Position numbers and translations under genes: made by a program. The notes beneath the pieces are model-generated. The model worked only from the letters and a program-made list of their open reading frames with translations, was not told the origin of the DNA and made no database searches. This document shows positions 23,018 to 34,970 of a DNA stretch of 64,000 nt, piece after piece. The stretch is taken from assembly GCF_018873765.1 (NCBI RefSeq), contig NC_057922.1, forward strand, positions 64,690,755-64,754,754. Direction: 5' to 3'. This stretch comes from Telopea speciosissima. Taxonomy: Eukaryota > Streptophyta > Magnoliopsida > Proteales > Proteaceae. Every line of letters starts with the position of its first letter. Positions within the stretch are counted from its first letter, which is position 1.

Positions 23018-24096
23018 TCAATTTCGATTTATAAGCTCTATATTATAAATCAAACCAAAACTGATCCGATTGAAACCGGCCTATTGCATAATTGTGAACC
23101 ATTATGTAAGTATCAATCTTAAATCAGTCGTATCGATTGATACATATTGGTATCGATCGTGACAGACACCAATATAATATGAATTCCTATTGTTGGTATA
23201 AAAGAAATAAATTCCTTTGTTTTTTTTTTTTCTGAATATTGGTGGACGCGTAACGCCTACTTATATTGACCCACAAAAGGAGTCACACTGTTTCTTCCTG
23301 TCCAAGACCAGCCAAGTCTGAGTCAGTTCTGGCCAATCTTTTGGATCCGGTTCGTCTCCACGGAGTACAGCACTCCGGGCATGCCCAGGGGACATCCAAG
23401 GGTTGGGTTGTGTCGCACATATCTCGGTGCACGCCTAGGGATGTGTGCAACACAGCCCAATGGCTGGATGGTCCCTAGGTGTGCTGGGCTCCCTGGAGAG
23501 GAGCTCAATCCCAATCTTTTCTTCATTGGGATTTAGGATGATAGTTTGTTATGATAACACGATTTTAGTGTACGGTATGATAACGGGTATATATGGTATC
23601 GGTCAATTTGGAAATCGATATGGTAACAGGTTGGTATTGTAATGGTATCAACAAGGATCAATCATGTCAAACAAATTTGCCCATGATCCTCCTTTAAAAA
23701 TAGGTTTATTGACCGATTTACCTCTTGTTCATACTGTGTCATCGATACAGTATCATGATCAACAAGGTGCAATACCGATACTTAAAACTAGGGGTGTCAA
23801 TTGGTTCAAAACGATGCTTGTGCACACTCTCCCATCAACATAGGCTCTAGAACCCCAACCCTCATGAAAAGGCAAAAATTCTACCCAAGATGATATTTGC
23901 GCAAACTCTCCCATTAACACAAGCTCTAGAGGCCCAGATAGCGATCTCTGTCTCTTTAAAAAAAATTTATAAATATTAAATACACTTAAGAAGGTGTCAT
24001 TAAAAGATTCTTTTTTAAATTTTATCATAAAGTTCTTATCATTTTAGAATTTAAAATGTTTTTTTGGAAATTGGGAACTTTATATATATATTTTTG
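23018..24096. other. Degenerate MITE-rich sequence, no gene
   Basis: Contains GGTATCGAT/ATCGATAC-type degenerate phrases (23110-23190, 23560-23770) and a stretch at about 23340-23515 with CCTAGGTGTGCTGGG and GGAGAGGAGCTC that resembles 50890-51005. The open frames crossing it (70 and 67 residues on opposite strands) are complementary shadows without conserved motifs. Confidence 0.4.
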
Positions 24097-24210
24097 TATA
24101 GAGGGGGAATCGAACCGGGGAGAAGGAAAGATACCGGTTAGAAGATTCAAGCTCGAGACCTTAGAGCATGGGCATGAAACGCACCACAGATCACCAACTG
24201 CGCTAGGCAA
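24097..24210 (-). mobile_element. tRNA-derived SINE-like fragment
   Basis: Read on minus: TGCCTAGCGCAGTTGGTGA matches a Pol III A box (TRGYNNARNNG) and, about 50 bp on, CTCGAGCTTGAATC a weak B box, followed by CGGTTCGATTCCCCCTC. It looks like tRNA-derived retroposon sequence rather than a working tRNA. Confidence 0.5.
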
Positions 24211-25170
24211 AATTAAAAAAATTTTCGTCAAGTCATGGGTTAAAGCAGTCCACGTGCATGTGATTATCAGAAGAAGTGATAGTATTAGTATTTTATTTCC
24301 ATTCATAAACCGACAGAGTTTCCATGGATATGATCTCATCATATGAGCATCCACTTTTTGGTTTCCGCTTGACCTTTTTTTTTTTTTAATTTTTCTAAAG
24401 GTTGAGAGCACATGGAAAATACGATGACTCACTGTTTATGGTTGGTGGGAAATGCCGTACAGCTGACATGTATAGATAGATGTCTTAGAGTCCCCACTCT
24501 CCAATTTTCCTCCCGGTCCAAATTTAGTAAAGTTGGAATCAGATTCAGATTAGGTTTACTCAATTTCAATTTTGATTTAGTCAAATCGAAAATTGATCAG
24601 AATTGGACAATACTCTAAAGCCGTAGCTGGTATGTATTTTGGACCGATTATATATTCTTAGACGATTTATTTTTATCATCTGAGAATATGAAATCGACCC
24701 AAAATGCAAATCTGATAGGTGCAATATTCAACAGTCCAAACCCGAAAAGAAAAAAAAACTGACTGAATTGAACTTGAACCGTTGAATATCGCATCTGCCG
24801 GGAGGCACCATCCCACCCCCGAGATACTCGGGGTATACGTATACACAACTCTGACTTGGAAGTTGAAAGGGAAGGCATCTGAATCTTTTTCTTGTAAGAA
24901 TGAAAAACTAGGCAGCAGCCTATCAGTTAGTTAAAACACTTTATTATCACACAGCTAGGCTGTCTGGATATTCAACATATCAATAATATCAACAACCATT
25001 ATCTTATTTTGTATTAAACAGGTACAGCGAATGTCTCGGTTGGGTGGGGGCCAGAGTTGTGGAGCCTCCACCCTCTTCCACCGCCTCTTGCGTCTCCCCA
25101 CCTATGAGGCTATGATGACCTACGCCACCACCACCAATTGCCGGCAACTAGCGTAAAGGCATAGGTAAAG
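24211..25170. other. No gene seen
   Basis: AT-rich, with a short T-run near 24377 and a C-rich phrase near 25030-25130 (CACCTATGAGG...CCACCACC). No conserved ORF, RNA gene or clear mobile-element end. Confidence 0.4.
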
Positions 25171-25373
25171 AGTTAAAAGACAATCTTTTAGGAAACGGTA
25201 TTGGATCGGCCGTATTGGTCGATTCGAATGGGTCAATTAATTGGGCTGGGTAGGTTTCAATCGGGCCTAACTGACCCAGTTAAAAGACAATCTTTTAAGA
25301 AACGGTATTGGTCGATTCGAATGGGTCATTTGATTGGGCTGGGTAGGTTTCAATCGGGCCTAACTGACCCCCC
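25171..25373 (+). repeat. Tandem duplication, period 107 bp
   Basis: AGTTAAAAGACAATCTTTTA starts at 25171 and again at 25278. The second copy lacks about 14 bp present in the first (GATCGGCCGTATT region). Both end GGGCCTAACTGACCC. Confidence 0.88.
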
Positions 25374-28300
25374 ATAATTTAAAGTCTCGCACCATTTTGT
25401 CTGTTTAGGTAATCAGGCCTTGTAGGTCAGGGACTCAGGGCATTGATACATTTTTATTTTTTATTTTTTTGATAGAAGGATACATTTTTATTCGAGTTAT
25501 CATATTCAACTCAAGGTTATTGGCCTATAATCAGGCTAATTAATTAATCAGGTTTCAGGTTATAAATGGTCCTTAAATGGTCGCTTATCAGGCTTTAAAC
25601 TATCGGTTATCAGTTGATCACAGTATTTGGACAGTCTCAGTTGGGTGATCATCAGGCCACTACCAAGCACTTGGAACGCCCGATTATTAATCGTTCGATG
25701 CTTAAGCCCGACGCTTCTAGTAATTGATCACGTTGGTCTCAGGTTTCAACCAGTTGGTTTAGGTCGGATCTACCAGTGTAGGCCAATTTTGAAACCCCTG
25801 GCTGATACCTATATGGATCAACCAATACTATACGAACATGATTTTTTAATGACTCAGACAGCCAATACGTATTGATACTGATATTGGCAGCTCCAATACC
25901 GTGAACTAAATACTTGTGAGGAGTAACATATATATGCCTCTTGGTGGAGCCACTGCAATGAATGAGTGAAGTAAGGTTAGTACATTAATAGGAATCGGCT
26001 GAACCTGATTCTTAATTCCCTCTGATTTCTGATCCAAGTAATCACCTTTTTTTTAGGGTTCTTGACGACGCCTTCCACCGGGAGAGCCATCAGTGAGAAA
26101 CCACTCTAGAAGAGCTAAAATTCTAAGTTCTAACCTCGTATCAAGACCTACAGGCCAAGGACAGTCTCAAGTAGACAGTTTCTCACCGATTTTGATTATC
26201 AAAAGTATCAAAATCCATGAAGGCCAATTCCACTGCCGATTTCACTTACTTGAGTGCCAGTGACTAGCTTGCAAGGTTGGCACTTGCTACCAAAAATGTG
26301 TCATGAGGAATAAAAAGGACTAGTCAACGACTACCTACCTAACAATCAATGGATCATTGTGAAAGTTAAAACCTGCTAAGGTAACTGAGTCTCTCCTTGT
26401 TCAGATTTTTCAGAAGTTGAGGAACTCTATTTGGGCTGAAAATTTGATGTCAATAGGGTACTCGGATGTATATCCGAACTGATACCAACCAGTGTCAAAA
26501 CTGCTACCATATTCAAGTCCATATCAACCGTATCGGAAGATTTCCCCCTCAAAGATATTGATACAGTACCATTATGTAACCATTTTACCCTTTGTCTGTA
26601 CCATATCACCGATCTAGTATCGGTTAAGTATCAGTATTGGTGTCAGCCAATCCAATACCAGTACCTAAAACCATGTTTAGTGCCCAACTAAACTGCTGTG
26701 GCAAATATTTGGGCAGGGCAGAATGTCATTTCTAGATGGGCTGCACAGGAAAGCAGAGCTTCTTTATGGAAGAACATCTACCAACTGAAATCAACATTTA
26801 TTGTATGTTTCTCATCACAAAAATGATACACTGAATTGTGGGATGCTAAAGCGGAAACAGCAACGGAATCAGCCTTCATGGATTCCGATTTCGATTCAGC
26901 CAGAACCAACAGGTCTCTCAGGTAATGTTTCTATTCTAAAAAATGTCTCTTTTGTGTGTGTGTGTGTGTGTGTTCATGTGGAATCCCCAAGTATTCTATA
27001 CCAATTATGTGACAAGTTCATAACATTAAATAATTATAGAACTTCCTTTCATCAAAAAAATAATTATAAAACTACCATCCTTCACCAACATTCATTTTTC
27101 TCGTACACATTACACCAACTATACTGCCCACGTGGAATCTAAGTAGAATTTCCATGTGCATCATAAAATTATTGTTACTCCAATTACACTATTCATGTGG
27201 CAAATTCATAACATTCAATAATTACAAATATGCCATCCTTTAGCAATAGTCATTTTTAATGTACACATTAACCAAATAATGGCAATAAGAAATTTTTGTC
27301 CATCTTTTCTATAAGTGGGAAGTGAGGTCATTTCGACACTTTTGTCCCTTTTTTCAGTTCTATGGTTTGTACATATTAAACCAACATGAAAATTATCATT
27401 TACACTCATCTTGTAAACATTCAAAAAAAATTAGACATAAGAAAATTTTTCCGGTTTCCATTTTAATATCTGTGGTGATGTTTGGATCTGCTCGTTGACC
27501 TAGTTTACTGAGCATTGAGATCAAATTCTGGGATTTTTTTCTCTCATGAACTGGGCAATGGATATATTGATTCTTTGGGGTGCCCAAAACATGGTTTTGG
27601 GATTTCAGCTGCGGGGATATTGTTGATTAGTAGTCTCTGAGTGGATTTCATGTAATTAATTGCATTTCCATTTATTTTTATCCTTACTCTGATGATCAGC
27701 TTCGCAAAGTACATTGTTCTTTGGTTGTCCTTAATGTTTGCTTTTGTCACAGCTCACTCTCATACTCTCATCTAGTCTCCCTCTTACAGTATACTTTTCT
27801 TCAAAGCTGCTTCTAGATTTTTTTAATTTTTTGATTTTGAGTTCTATGTTAAAACCGATGATGTCATTATATGAGGCCAGGTGACCTGTTGGAGCTTAGT
27901 CTTGCTCACTGTGATCATCCCCTTCAGTAGTGGAATTCTTTCCTACACCTACAGGGAAGGGGGAACAATTGCAACATAATTCCATATCTTTTCAGTTCTC
28001 TAATCTGTTTCTTTGTCCATCGAAAACATCAATTCCCCCCTTTCCTCTCTCTCCCCTATCCTGCTCCCATTCTCCAGCTCTCTGCTTGTTCTATCTTTCT
28101 CCGGTCTTGTTTTGTTTATTATTTTTTGTTCATTAAATTAGAGGTAATTAGGGTTTGAGGAAGCAGAGAAATGATTAAAGAAGCAAGGAAGTGATTGATC
28201 CCCACAAACCCTAGCAACCTATATACTTCTAACACACACGCACACACAGAGAGACTGAGTCAGTGACAGAGACTAGGTGAGTACGACTTACCCCTACTAA

Positions 28301-29250
28301 AATGCAAACACCAATTCACGTAGTCAACCAACCAAAATTCATTCTGCAAAATGGAATTGAGATGGGAGATGGCCAAAGGAAGAGAGAGAGAGAATGAGAA
28401 TGAGAAACATATCCTTACCTCTATTTGTTTCTCAACAATTGTGTTCATGTTTCCCGGTTCATTACGAAAAAAAAAAAACTGATGTTACAGAACATGTTTC
28501 TGATTGTTCCAGAGGAACAAAAAAACGACAGAAATACTTCAAAAGAAAGTTACCAAACAGGCCCAAATTGGCTGAAATTGTCCTGAGCCCTAAAAATCAA
28601 AAACGAATCAGTAAACACACCAATTCCAATTCCTCAAATCATGAATACATCAAGCATCAAGAGAATGTAGTACAGAGAAGCCCATAACAATATAAGTAGT
28701 TAAGTGTCGATATTATCTTGGGGTAACAAACACCAGCCACATTTCAAGTTCATCCCACGATTGGAGAGCAATGCTTACCTTTCCATGATTGCAGTGCATG
28801 ATAAGTATGACAATCATGGGACAAAACCAAAACACGAATCACATCATCAATCACAACACACACACACACACTCCACACCACCTGTAGGACTATCAGTTGT
28901 GTTCCTTCATAACATTGATCCACCTAAGATAAACCCAGTTTCATGAATGTAGATGGATTCAAGTAGGAAAACCAATATAATATTGGCAAAAAGATTCTTA
29001 ATGCACAGACTGAATTTCATTAAAAGATATTACATAATAGTACAATAAGAAAGGAAGAAAAGAAAAAGGCCCACCTGGGTTATCACAAGAAGAACTTGAG
29101 AGAAAAAGGTTGCTTCTCTGTATGTATTGAACACTGGATCTCAGATTACCAAAAGACTCCACTTGAAACGCCTTGGGACCAGCACCTGTAAAGGAGTATA
29201 ATCATTATACTCTTTTATCCTCTTACTCGGCGATAGAAGCGTCTTGAATA
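25374..29250. other. Gene-poor repeat sequence
   Basis: Contains degenerate CCAATAC/GTATTGG phrases at 25840-25910 and 26440-26690, a (GT)n microsatellite at 26954-26972, a (CA)n at 28852-28872, and a MITE edge at 28420-28565 shared with 9940-10090. Bases 26820-26931 read DAKAETATESAFMDSDFDSA and end at AG|GTAATG, exon-like, but stand alone. I see no supported gene. Confidence 0.4.
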
Positions 29251-29254
29251 TGCC

Positions 29255-29415
29255 TTTCTTCTCTGGTTTTCTCGCCTGTCCTCCTCTTTCCTTCTTCCCT
29301 TCCTCCTTCGCCTGTGGGTTTCTTCTTTGGTTCCTATGTGTTTTGCATGTTGGTTATCAGTAACTCTTCATTTGGGGTTCCCTATCCTTTGTTTGTAGCT
29401 TTGTTCTGCTGTAAT
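29255..29415 (+). repeat. LINE 5' region, copy A, left of TRIM
   Basis: Matches 33676-33857 (shared phrases CCTTCTTCCCTTCCTCCTTC and GTGGGTTTCTTCTTTGGTTC). Because both the left and right flanks of the two TRIM copies match, the TRIM was present before this region was duplicated. Confidence 0.75.
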
Positions 29416-29878
29416 TGTTAGGGACTTGGGTAGAACTCATCATCAAAAGCTAGCCGTTAAGGAGAGGGTGCCCAAATACCTATAAACCCCCCCTACATCC
29501 CCATTCATATCCGATGTGGGACTATTTTTTCCGCTTTCCGCGTGGAACCCCAACAATCTCCCCCTCCATGCGGGAACTACCGAGATCTTCCCCATCTCCC
29601 CCTCCAGACAGGAGCATCCGAGATCACACCAAGTTTCCATGCCCTGGCTTCCCAAGTTTGGGCCTGTCACACCCTAGCCCTGCCACAACCTTGGTTCTGA
29701 TAACATTTGTTTGTAGCTTTGTTCTGCTGTAATTGTTAGGGACTTGGGTAGAACTCATCATCAAAAGCTAGCCGTTAAGGAGAGGGTGCCCAAGTACCTA
29801 TAAACCCCCCCCCCCCACATTCCCCTTTCATATCCAATGTGGGACTATTTTTTCCACCTTCCTCGTAGAACCCCAACA
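29416..29878 (-). mobile_element. TRIM-like LTR element, copy A
   Basis: Two LTRs of 140 and 145 bp (29416-29555 and 29734-29878), each TG..CA-bounded (minus: TGTTGGGGTTC...CCTAACA), with about 180 bp between. On minus, a primer-binding-like TGTTATCAGAACCAAGG follows the first LTR region and a purine tract GGAGGGGGAGAT precedes the other LTR. No coding capacity, so a terminal-repeat retrotransposon in miniature. In this copy about 35 bp of left flank (TTTGTAGCTTTGTTCTGCTG) is found again between the primer site and the LTR, so the copy is rearranged. Confidence 0.85.
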
Positions 29879-30045
29879 ATCATCCCTAATCTAGGGGCTC
29901 TGTCTCTCGGTGGCAGGGGTTTCCTTAAGAATGGTTGTATAATGCACAAAGGGGTTTTCCAGCTGAAGCTCGTAGAGCTCACAACAGTTGTTTAAGTTCC
30001 CATTCTTTGAGCGACATGCAATGCTCATCTCACTCTCTGATTTGA

Positions 30046-30664
30046 AGATGGCTTCATCCAAAGCTACAGATAATCATCCTGTGGTTGGTGTAGATGCAGA
30101 GGTTGGTCCATCACCGTTTGAAGGGAAATCTAATCTTCAAAATAACCGTCGGCCGACTCAAGAAAGTCACCCAACGGAACCCTAAGTTAGGGTTTCATTA
30201 TTCTCGTGCTAGAAGGCATTTTGTGCAATGCAAACCAAAAGCTTCATCGAACAGTGACAAATGCTTATCTAGTGGCAATCAGAAGGTTAATCAAGGGACT
30301 TTTACGCATTCAAGGCATTCAAAGCCTGCACCATCGACAACTCGTGGTGATTTAAGTTGCTGAAAGGGAAATCAACAAAACTTTATGGTTTTTGTGTGGG
30401 TTGGCCAAAGCCTCCTTCATATTCACTGCAAGAATTTTTAGTTTCTTCTTAGAAATCTCGGGGTGCTAAGAATGTTTTTATTATTGAAAGTGGCTCGTTT
30501 ACCATTGATTTTGTGACTATAGATGATTGAGACTTTGTATTGGAAGCTGCTCCGTGGTGGTTTGCTAACCATCTTCTCCCTCTCTCCCTTGATATTCCTC
30601 ATCATACAAATTCAGTCTTGGAAGTTTTATGGATTCAAAGAGCTTTGGGGAAGAAGAGGAGAGT
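30046..30664 (+). pseudogene. LINE ORF1 (copy A), interrupted by copia
   Basis: Starts MASSKATDNHPVVGVDAEVG and, in shifting frames, continues with FIIESGSFTIDFVT, EAAPWWFANHLLPLSLDI and VLEVLWIQ. The WW..NHLLPL..D block is the conserved core of plant L1 ORF1 (DUF4283-type RNA-binding domain). Frameshifts and stops are present, and the frame is cut at 30664 by the copia LTR end. Confidence 0.7.
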
Positions 30665-30842
30665 TGATAGAATAGAATGGCTTGTCTTGATGACAGAGGC
30701 CACCACTTTATTTATAATATGGGATCATTACAAATATGGAGTAATTAACTCAACACAATTAACACAATTAACATGTGCAAAATGAACCTAGACACTACAA
30801 TGTATCTAGTTACAAAGAATCGGACTGGACCATTATTCAACA
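30665..30842 (-). repeat. Copia 3' LTR, 178 bp
   Basis: On minus it starts TGTTGAATAATGG directly after the purine tract AATTTAAGAGGAAG and ends ATTCTATTCTATCA, so TG..CA-bounded. The matching 5' LTR is not found on the other side of the element. Confidence 0.8.
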
Positions 30843-33660
30843 CTTCCTCTTAAATTAGTGCATAGATATCACACATACCCAACTTGGAAATGATAGGATG
30901 TAAGGTCTTAGCATAAGCCCATGGTAAAGACATTTGCTAGCTAGTTATCTATAGTAACGAAAGGAGTGCAGATTAGGCCATCTTCGATCTTCTCTTTGAT
31001 GAAGTGTCAATCAATTTCAACATGCTTGGTCCTGTCATGTTGAACAGGGTTATTAGCTATACTGACTGCAGCCTTGTTGCCGCAATAGAGCCTCATAGGT
31101 CCCTCAAGAGTCTTCAAATCATTGAGAAGCTTTTCTAGCCAAATGAGTTCACACACTCCTTGCGCCATGGATATGTATTTAGGCTCGGCACTGGATCTGG
31201 AGACTACAGGTTGTTTCTTGCTTCTCCAAGTAACAAGTTTCCCCCCAAGAAAAGTACAGTAACCAGAGATAAAACGCCTATCATCGATGGAACCAGGCCA
31301 GTCTACATCAGTAAAAGATTCTAACTTTAGGCTACCATTGTTTGAGAACAAGATACCTTTCCCTGGTGCTGATTTTAGGTAGGTACCGTAGAATTCTGTA
31401 TACTGCTTCAAGATGAGCAGTCCTTAGGTCATGAAGGAAACGAGTGACTACCCCCACCGCATAAGCAATATCAGGCCTGGTGTTAAATGGTACGAGTCTC
31501 CCTACAAGATGTTGATATCGTTCCTTCTCTACAAAGTCACCCTTAGTGCTACTTAGTTGATGGTTAACTTCAATGGGAGATTCAGCCAATTTACAACCAA
31601 GCATCCACGTTTCTTCTAAAAGGTCTAGGACATACTTTTTCTGAGAGATGAAGATCCCTTTGTTGGATCAGGCCACTTCAATTCCCAAGAAATATTTTAG
31701 GTGTCCTATATCCTTAAGTCTCAAATTCACTTGCCAACTGAATTTTTAGGAGAGAGATTTCTACCTCATCATCACCGGTAATCACTATATCATCCACATG
31801 GACAATCAAGACTGTGATCTTGCCTTCCCTATGTTTGACAAATAGGGTGTAATCTGCATTACTTTGTTTGAACCCAAACTTAAGCATAGCTCTCTGAAAC
31901 TTGCCAAACTAGGCACAAGGAGACTGTTTCAAACCACAAAGTGATTTCCGGGGTCTGCACACCTTGCCATTTGCCAGTAGTGGTGGATGAGTCAAAGCCA
32001 AGAGGACCATCCAAGTAGACCTCCTCCTCAAGGTCACCATTCAAAAAAGTGTTCTTTACATATCTAACTGCTGAAGGTTCCACCCAAGGTTCGTTGCACA
32101 TGATAACAAAGCTCGAACAGAATTCATCTTAACAACTGGGGCAAAGGTTTCTTGGCACTCGATGCCATAGGTTTGAGTAAAACCTTTGGCAACCAGCCTT
32201 GCCTTATAGCGTGAAATGGTTTCATCTACATTATGTTTTACCGTGAACACCCACTTGTATCCCACTAGTTTCTTTCCTTCAGGACAAGGAACTAGTTCCC
32301 AAGTTGCATTTCCTCCATCATAGCAACCTTCCATTTAGGGTCAATTATTGCTTCTTTCCAGCCCTGTGGGATAGACATAGAAAATAAAGAGGAAACAAAG
32401 GCACAATAGGTAGGAGACAAAGATTTATAGGAAACAAATTAGAAATGGGGTGTTGGGTCCAAGATCTAGTTCCTTTCCTAATAGCAATAGGACGATCATC
32501 ATGAGAGGAAGAGGAAGGAGCATTGTTACCTTCTGTGTGCTCAGGAGCTGGAGCTGGTTCAGCAGGCACTAGTGGACATGGTAAGGTAGAAGCAGCTTTC
32601 TCTTGAAGATGAGAATAAGTTAAGAGCTCTTTCCCACCCGTCAACGGTCCCTGAAGAACAGTGGTATCAATAATAAGAGTTGGAAAACCTGTATCTGGAG
32701 CCATTTCTTCCTCAAAATAATTCTCCCCCTGAAGAGATGCCAGATAAAAGGGTTCATCCTCATGGAAAGAAACATCCATTGTGACAAACAGCTTCCGAGT
32801 AGGAGGGTGATAACAATGGTACCCCTTCTGAGAGGTGGAGTAAACTAGAAAAATACACCGAAAAGCTCGAGGAACCAGTTTAGAACGGTGAGGAGAGGAG
32901 TTGTGGGCAAAGCAAGCACACCCAAAAACTCTGGGAGGGAGGTGAGCGGCAATAAGTAGGGTTGGGAGCTGGCTAACTGGAGTTTTAAAGTTCAGAACAA
33001 CAGAGGGTACCCTATTAATAAGGCAGCGGTAAGAACAGCATCTCCCCAGTAAAATTTGGGAACATTAGAGGTAAACATAAGAGACCGGGCAACATTGAGG
33101 AGGTGAGGTTTTTCCTCTATGGAATACCATTTTGTTCAGGGGAATGAACATAGGAAGTTTGGGAAAGAATACCATGGTCATCAAGATACTTGAGGAAAGG
33201 ACCATCGAGATATTCAGTTCCATTATCACTCCGAACCTGAGCACCAAACTGGGTCCGAACCATCTTATGAAATGATTGAAAACAAGAAAAAACTTCAGAT
33301 TTAGTGCGAAGGAGATAAACCCTAAGGTGAGTGCAGTTATTAATAAAGGTGATAAACCAACAATACCCACCCCTAGCAACAATACGAGAAGGGCCCCATA
33401 AATCATAGTGAATAATTGGAAATGGAACAATACTTTTATTATCATTAGGGTAATATGAAGAATAGGTGTATTTGGCAAGTTCATACACGTCACAAGAAAA
33501 GTGTCCCTGAGGACAATGTTTTATTAAATCAGGAAACACGCGGTTTAAAATAGGAAAAGAGGGATGTCCTAAACGATAGTGCCATTGATGAAGCTGTTGG
33601 AGATGACTATAAGCCCAAAGAGTATGAGCAAAGACCGGAGGAGATATTGCAGCAGGTTCT
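30843..33660 (-). pseudogene. Ty1/copia polyprotein remnant (integrase, RT, RNase H)
   Basis: Reading right to left: GAG-pre-integrase motif HYRLGHPS (~33580), integrase with PFPIIHYDLWGP and VRSDNGTEY (33540-33117), a Ser/Pro/Glu-rich linker (32779-32345), reverse transcriptase with [22 protein letters not shown] and [11 protein letters not shown] (32334-32056), the YVDDII-type region broken, then RNase H with DVDWPGSIDDRRFISGYC and RTKHVEID (31411-31007). Integrase-before-RT order defines copia. Numerous frameshifts and stops. Gag, protease and the 5' LTR are missing: the element is cut at 33660, where a LINE 5' region begins. Confidence 0.93.
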
Positions 33661-33675
33661 GAATCTAGGAAATAG

Positions 33676-33857
33676 AGCCCTTCTCTGGTTTTCTTGGCTG
33701 GCCTTCTCTTTCCTTCTTCCCTTCCTCCTTCGTCTTTTCTCTGTAATTTCTTCTGTGGGTTTCTTCTTTGGTTCCTGTGTGTTTTGCAGATTGGTAATCA
33801 GTAGTTCTTCATTTGGGGTTCCCTACCGTTTGTTCATAGCTTTGTTTCTACTTTCAT
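33676..33857 (+). repeat. LINE 5' region, copy B, left of TRIM
   Basis: Homologous to 29255-29415, with a 20-bp insertion (TCTTTTCTCTGTAATTTCTT region). It joins directly the truncated 5' side of the copia element. Confidence 0.75.
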
Positions 33858-34270
33858 TGTTAGGGACTTGGGTAGAACTCATCTTCAAAAGCTAGCCGTT
33901 AAGGAGAGGGTGCCCAAATACCTATAAACCCCCCACATCCCCATCCATATCCAATGTAGGACAATTTTTTCCACCTTCTGCATAGAACCCCAACAATCTC
34001 CCCCTCCACGCGGGAACTACCGAGATCTTCCCCATCTCCCCCTCCACACAGGAGCATCCGAGATCACACCGGGTTCCCATGCCCTGGCTTCCCAAGTTTG
34101 GCCCTGCTACAACCTTGGTTCTGATAACAATTGTTAGGGACTTGGGTAGAACTCATCCTCAAAAGCAATCCGTTAAGGAGAGGGTGACCAAGCACCTATA
34201 AACCCCCCACATTCCCCTTTCATATTCGATGTGGGACTATTTTTTCCGCCTTCCACGTGGAACCCCAACA
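33858..34270 (-). mobile_element. TRIM-like LTR element, copy B
   Basis: LTRs 33858-33995 and 34132-34270 (138 and 139 bp), internal part 136 bp. On minus the order is LTR, two bases, TGTTATCAGAACCAAGG (primer site resembling initiator tRNA-Met complement), short internal part, GGAGGGGGAGAT purine tract, LTR. This copy shows the undisturbed structure. Flanks TTCAT and ATCAT may be a decayed 5-bp duplication. A single related LTR-like piece lies at 48622-48775. Confidence 0.87.
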
Positions 34271-34970
34271 ATCATCCCTAACCCAAGGGCTCTATGAGGC
34301 CTCCTCTTCCTCTCACGTCACAGTTTCCCCCCATCCCCTTGGGTGTGTAGCAGATCCTTTTGTGGTTAAGAACCAAGCAGGAGGGGTATGTCTACCTCAC
34401 CTAAAGCCCAGCTTCTCTAGGCTCTGGCTCAGAGCCTTGTACATAACAAATGGAGGATACGTTGGAAAGCAAGAAGCGGAAATTTTGAAGGTTCTACTGC
34501 TGTTGCAGCTGAGATAGATGTTTTTAGGAGGTTCTCTATAGAGTTATTGACCCACTCTTCTAATCCCAAGTCCATGTCTGAGAAATGCGAGCCCTAGTCT
34601 GTGAAATGATGATAGAAACGGAGTATCATCATTCTTCACTCAAGAAGAAAACTGTTAGGACCAGTGAAGAGGATGGCCATGTTTTGAAGGACAAGGAAAC
34701 TCCTCCATCGACATCTCAATTCAACTCTTCCTTTGATCACTTTTTAGTTCACAATTTTTTCTTGGTATTTTTTTACTATTTTTCTTAGCTGTTTCGTACC
34801 AGCTTCTCTCCTTGAATCAGCGTGCCTTGCTACGTGAGTATAAGTTTGCCTCTGTGCTCCCTTTTTCTTGTGTTTTGTTAGTAGATCTAAAATTTTGCTT
34901 CTTTTCTGGGTTTGATATTCTATTACTGAACTTGATTCTTAGCTTGTTGCTTCTATATTCTGTTTGGTTT
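34271..34970 (+). pseudogene. LINE linker between TRIM and ORF2
   Basis: The first 23 bp match 29879-29901 on the right of TRIM copy A. The remainder has short open stretches in all frames with no clear ORF1 core. It probably contains the decayed end of ORF1 and the ORF1-ORF2 gap. Confidence 0.4.

Noticed and set aside
23266..23526. Overlapping 70- and 67-residue frames on both strands
   Set aside because: Mutually antisense, in MITE-like sequence with inverted GGAGAGGAGCTC-type ends; no domain.
24025..24432. 135-residue minus-strand frame
   Set aside because: Runs across a tRNA-like SINE piece; no recognisable protein feature beyond chance hydrophobic segments.
26820..26931. Exon-like stretch ending in AG|GTAATG
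   Set aside because: A single isolated block with no matching acceptor or partner exon and no family recognised.
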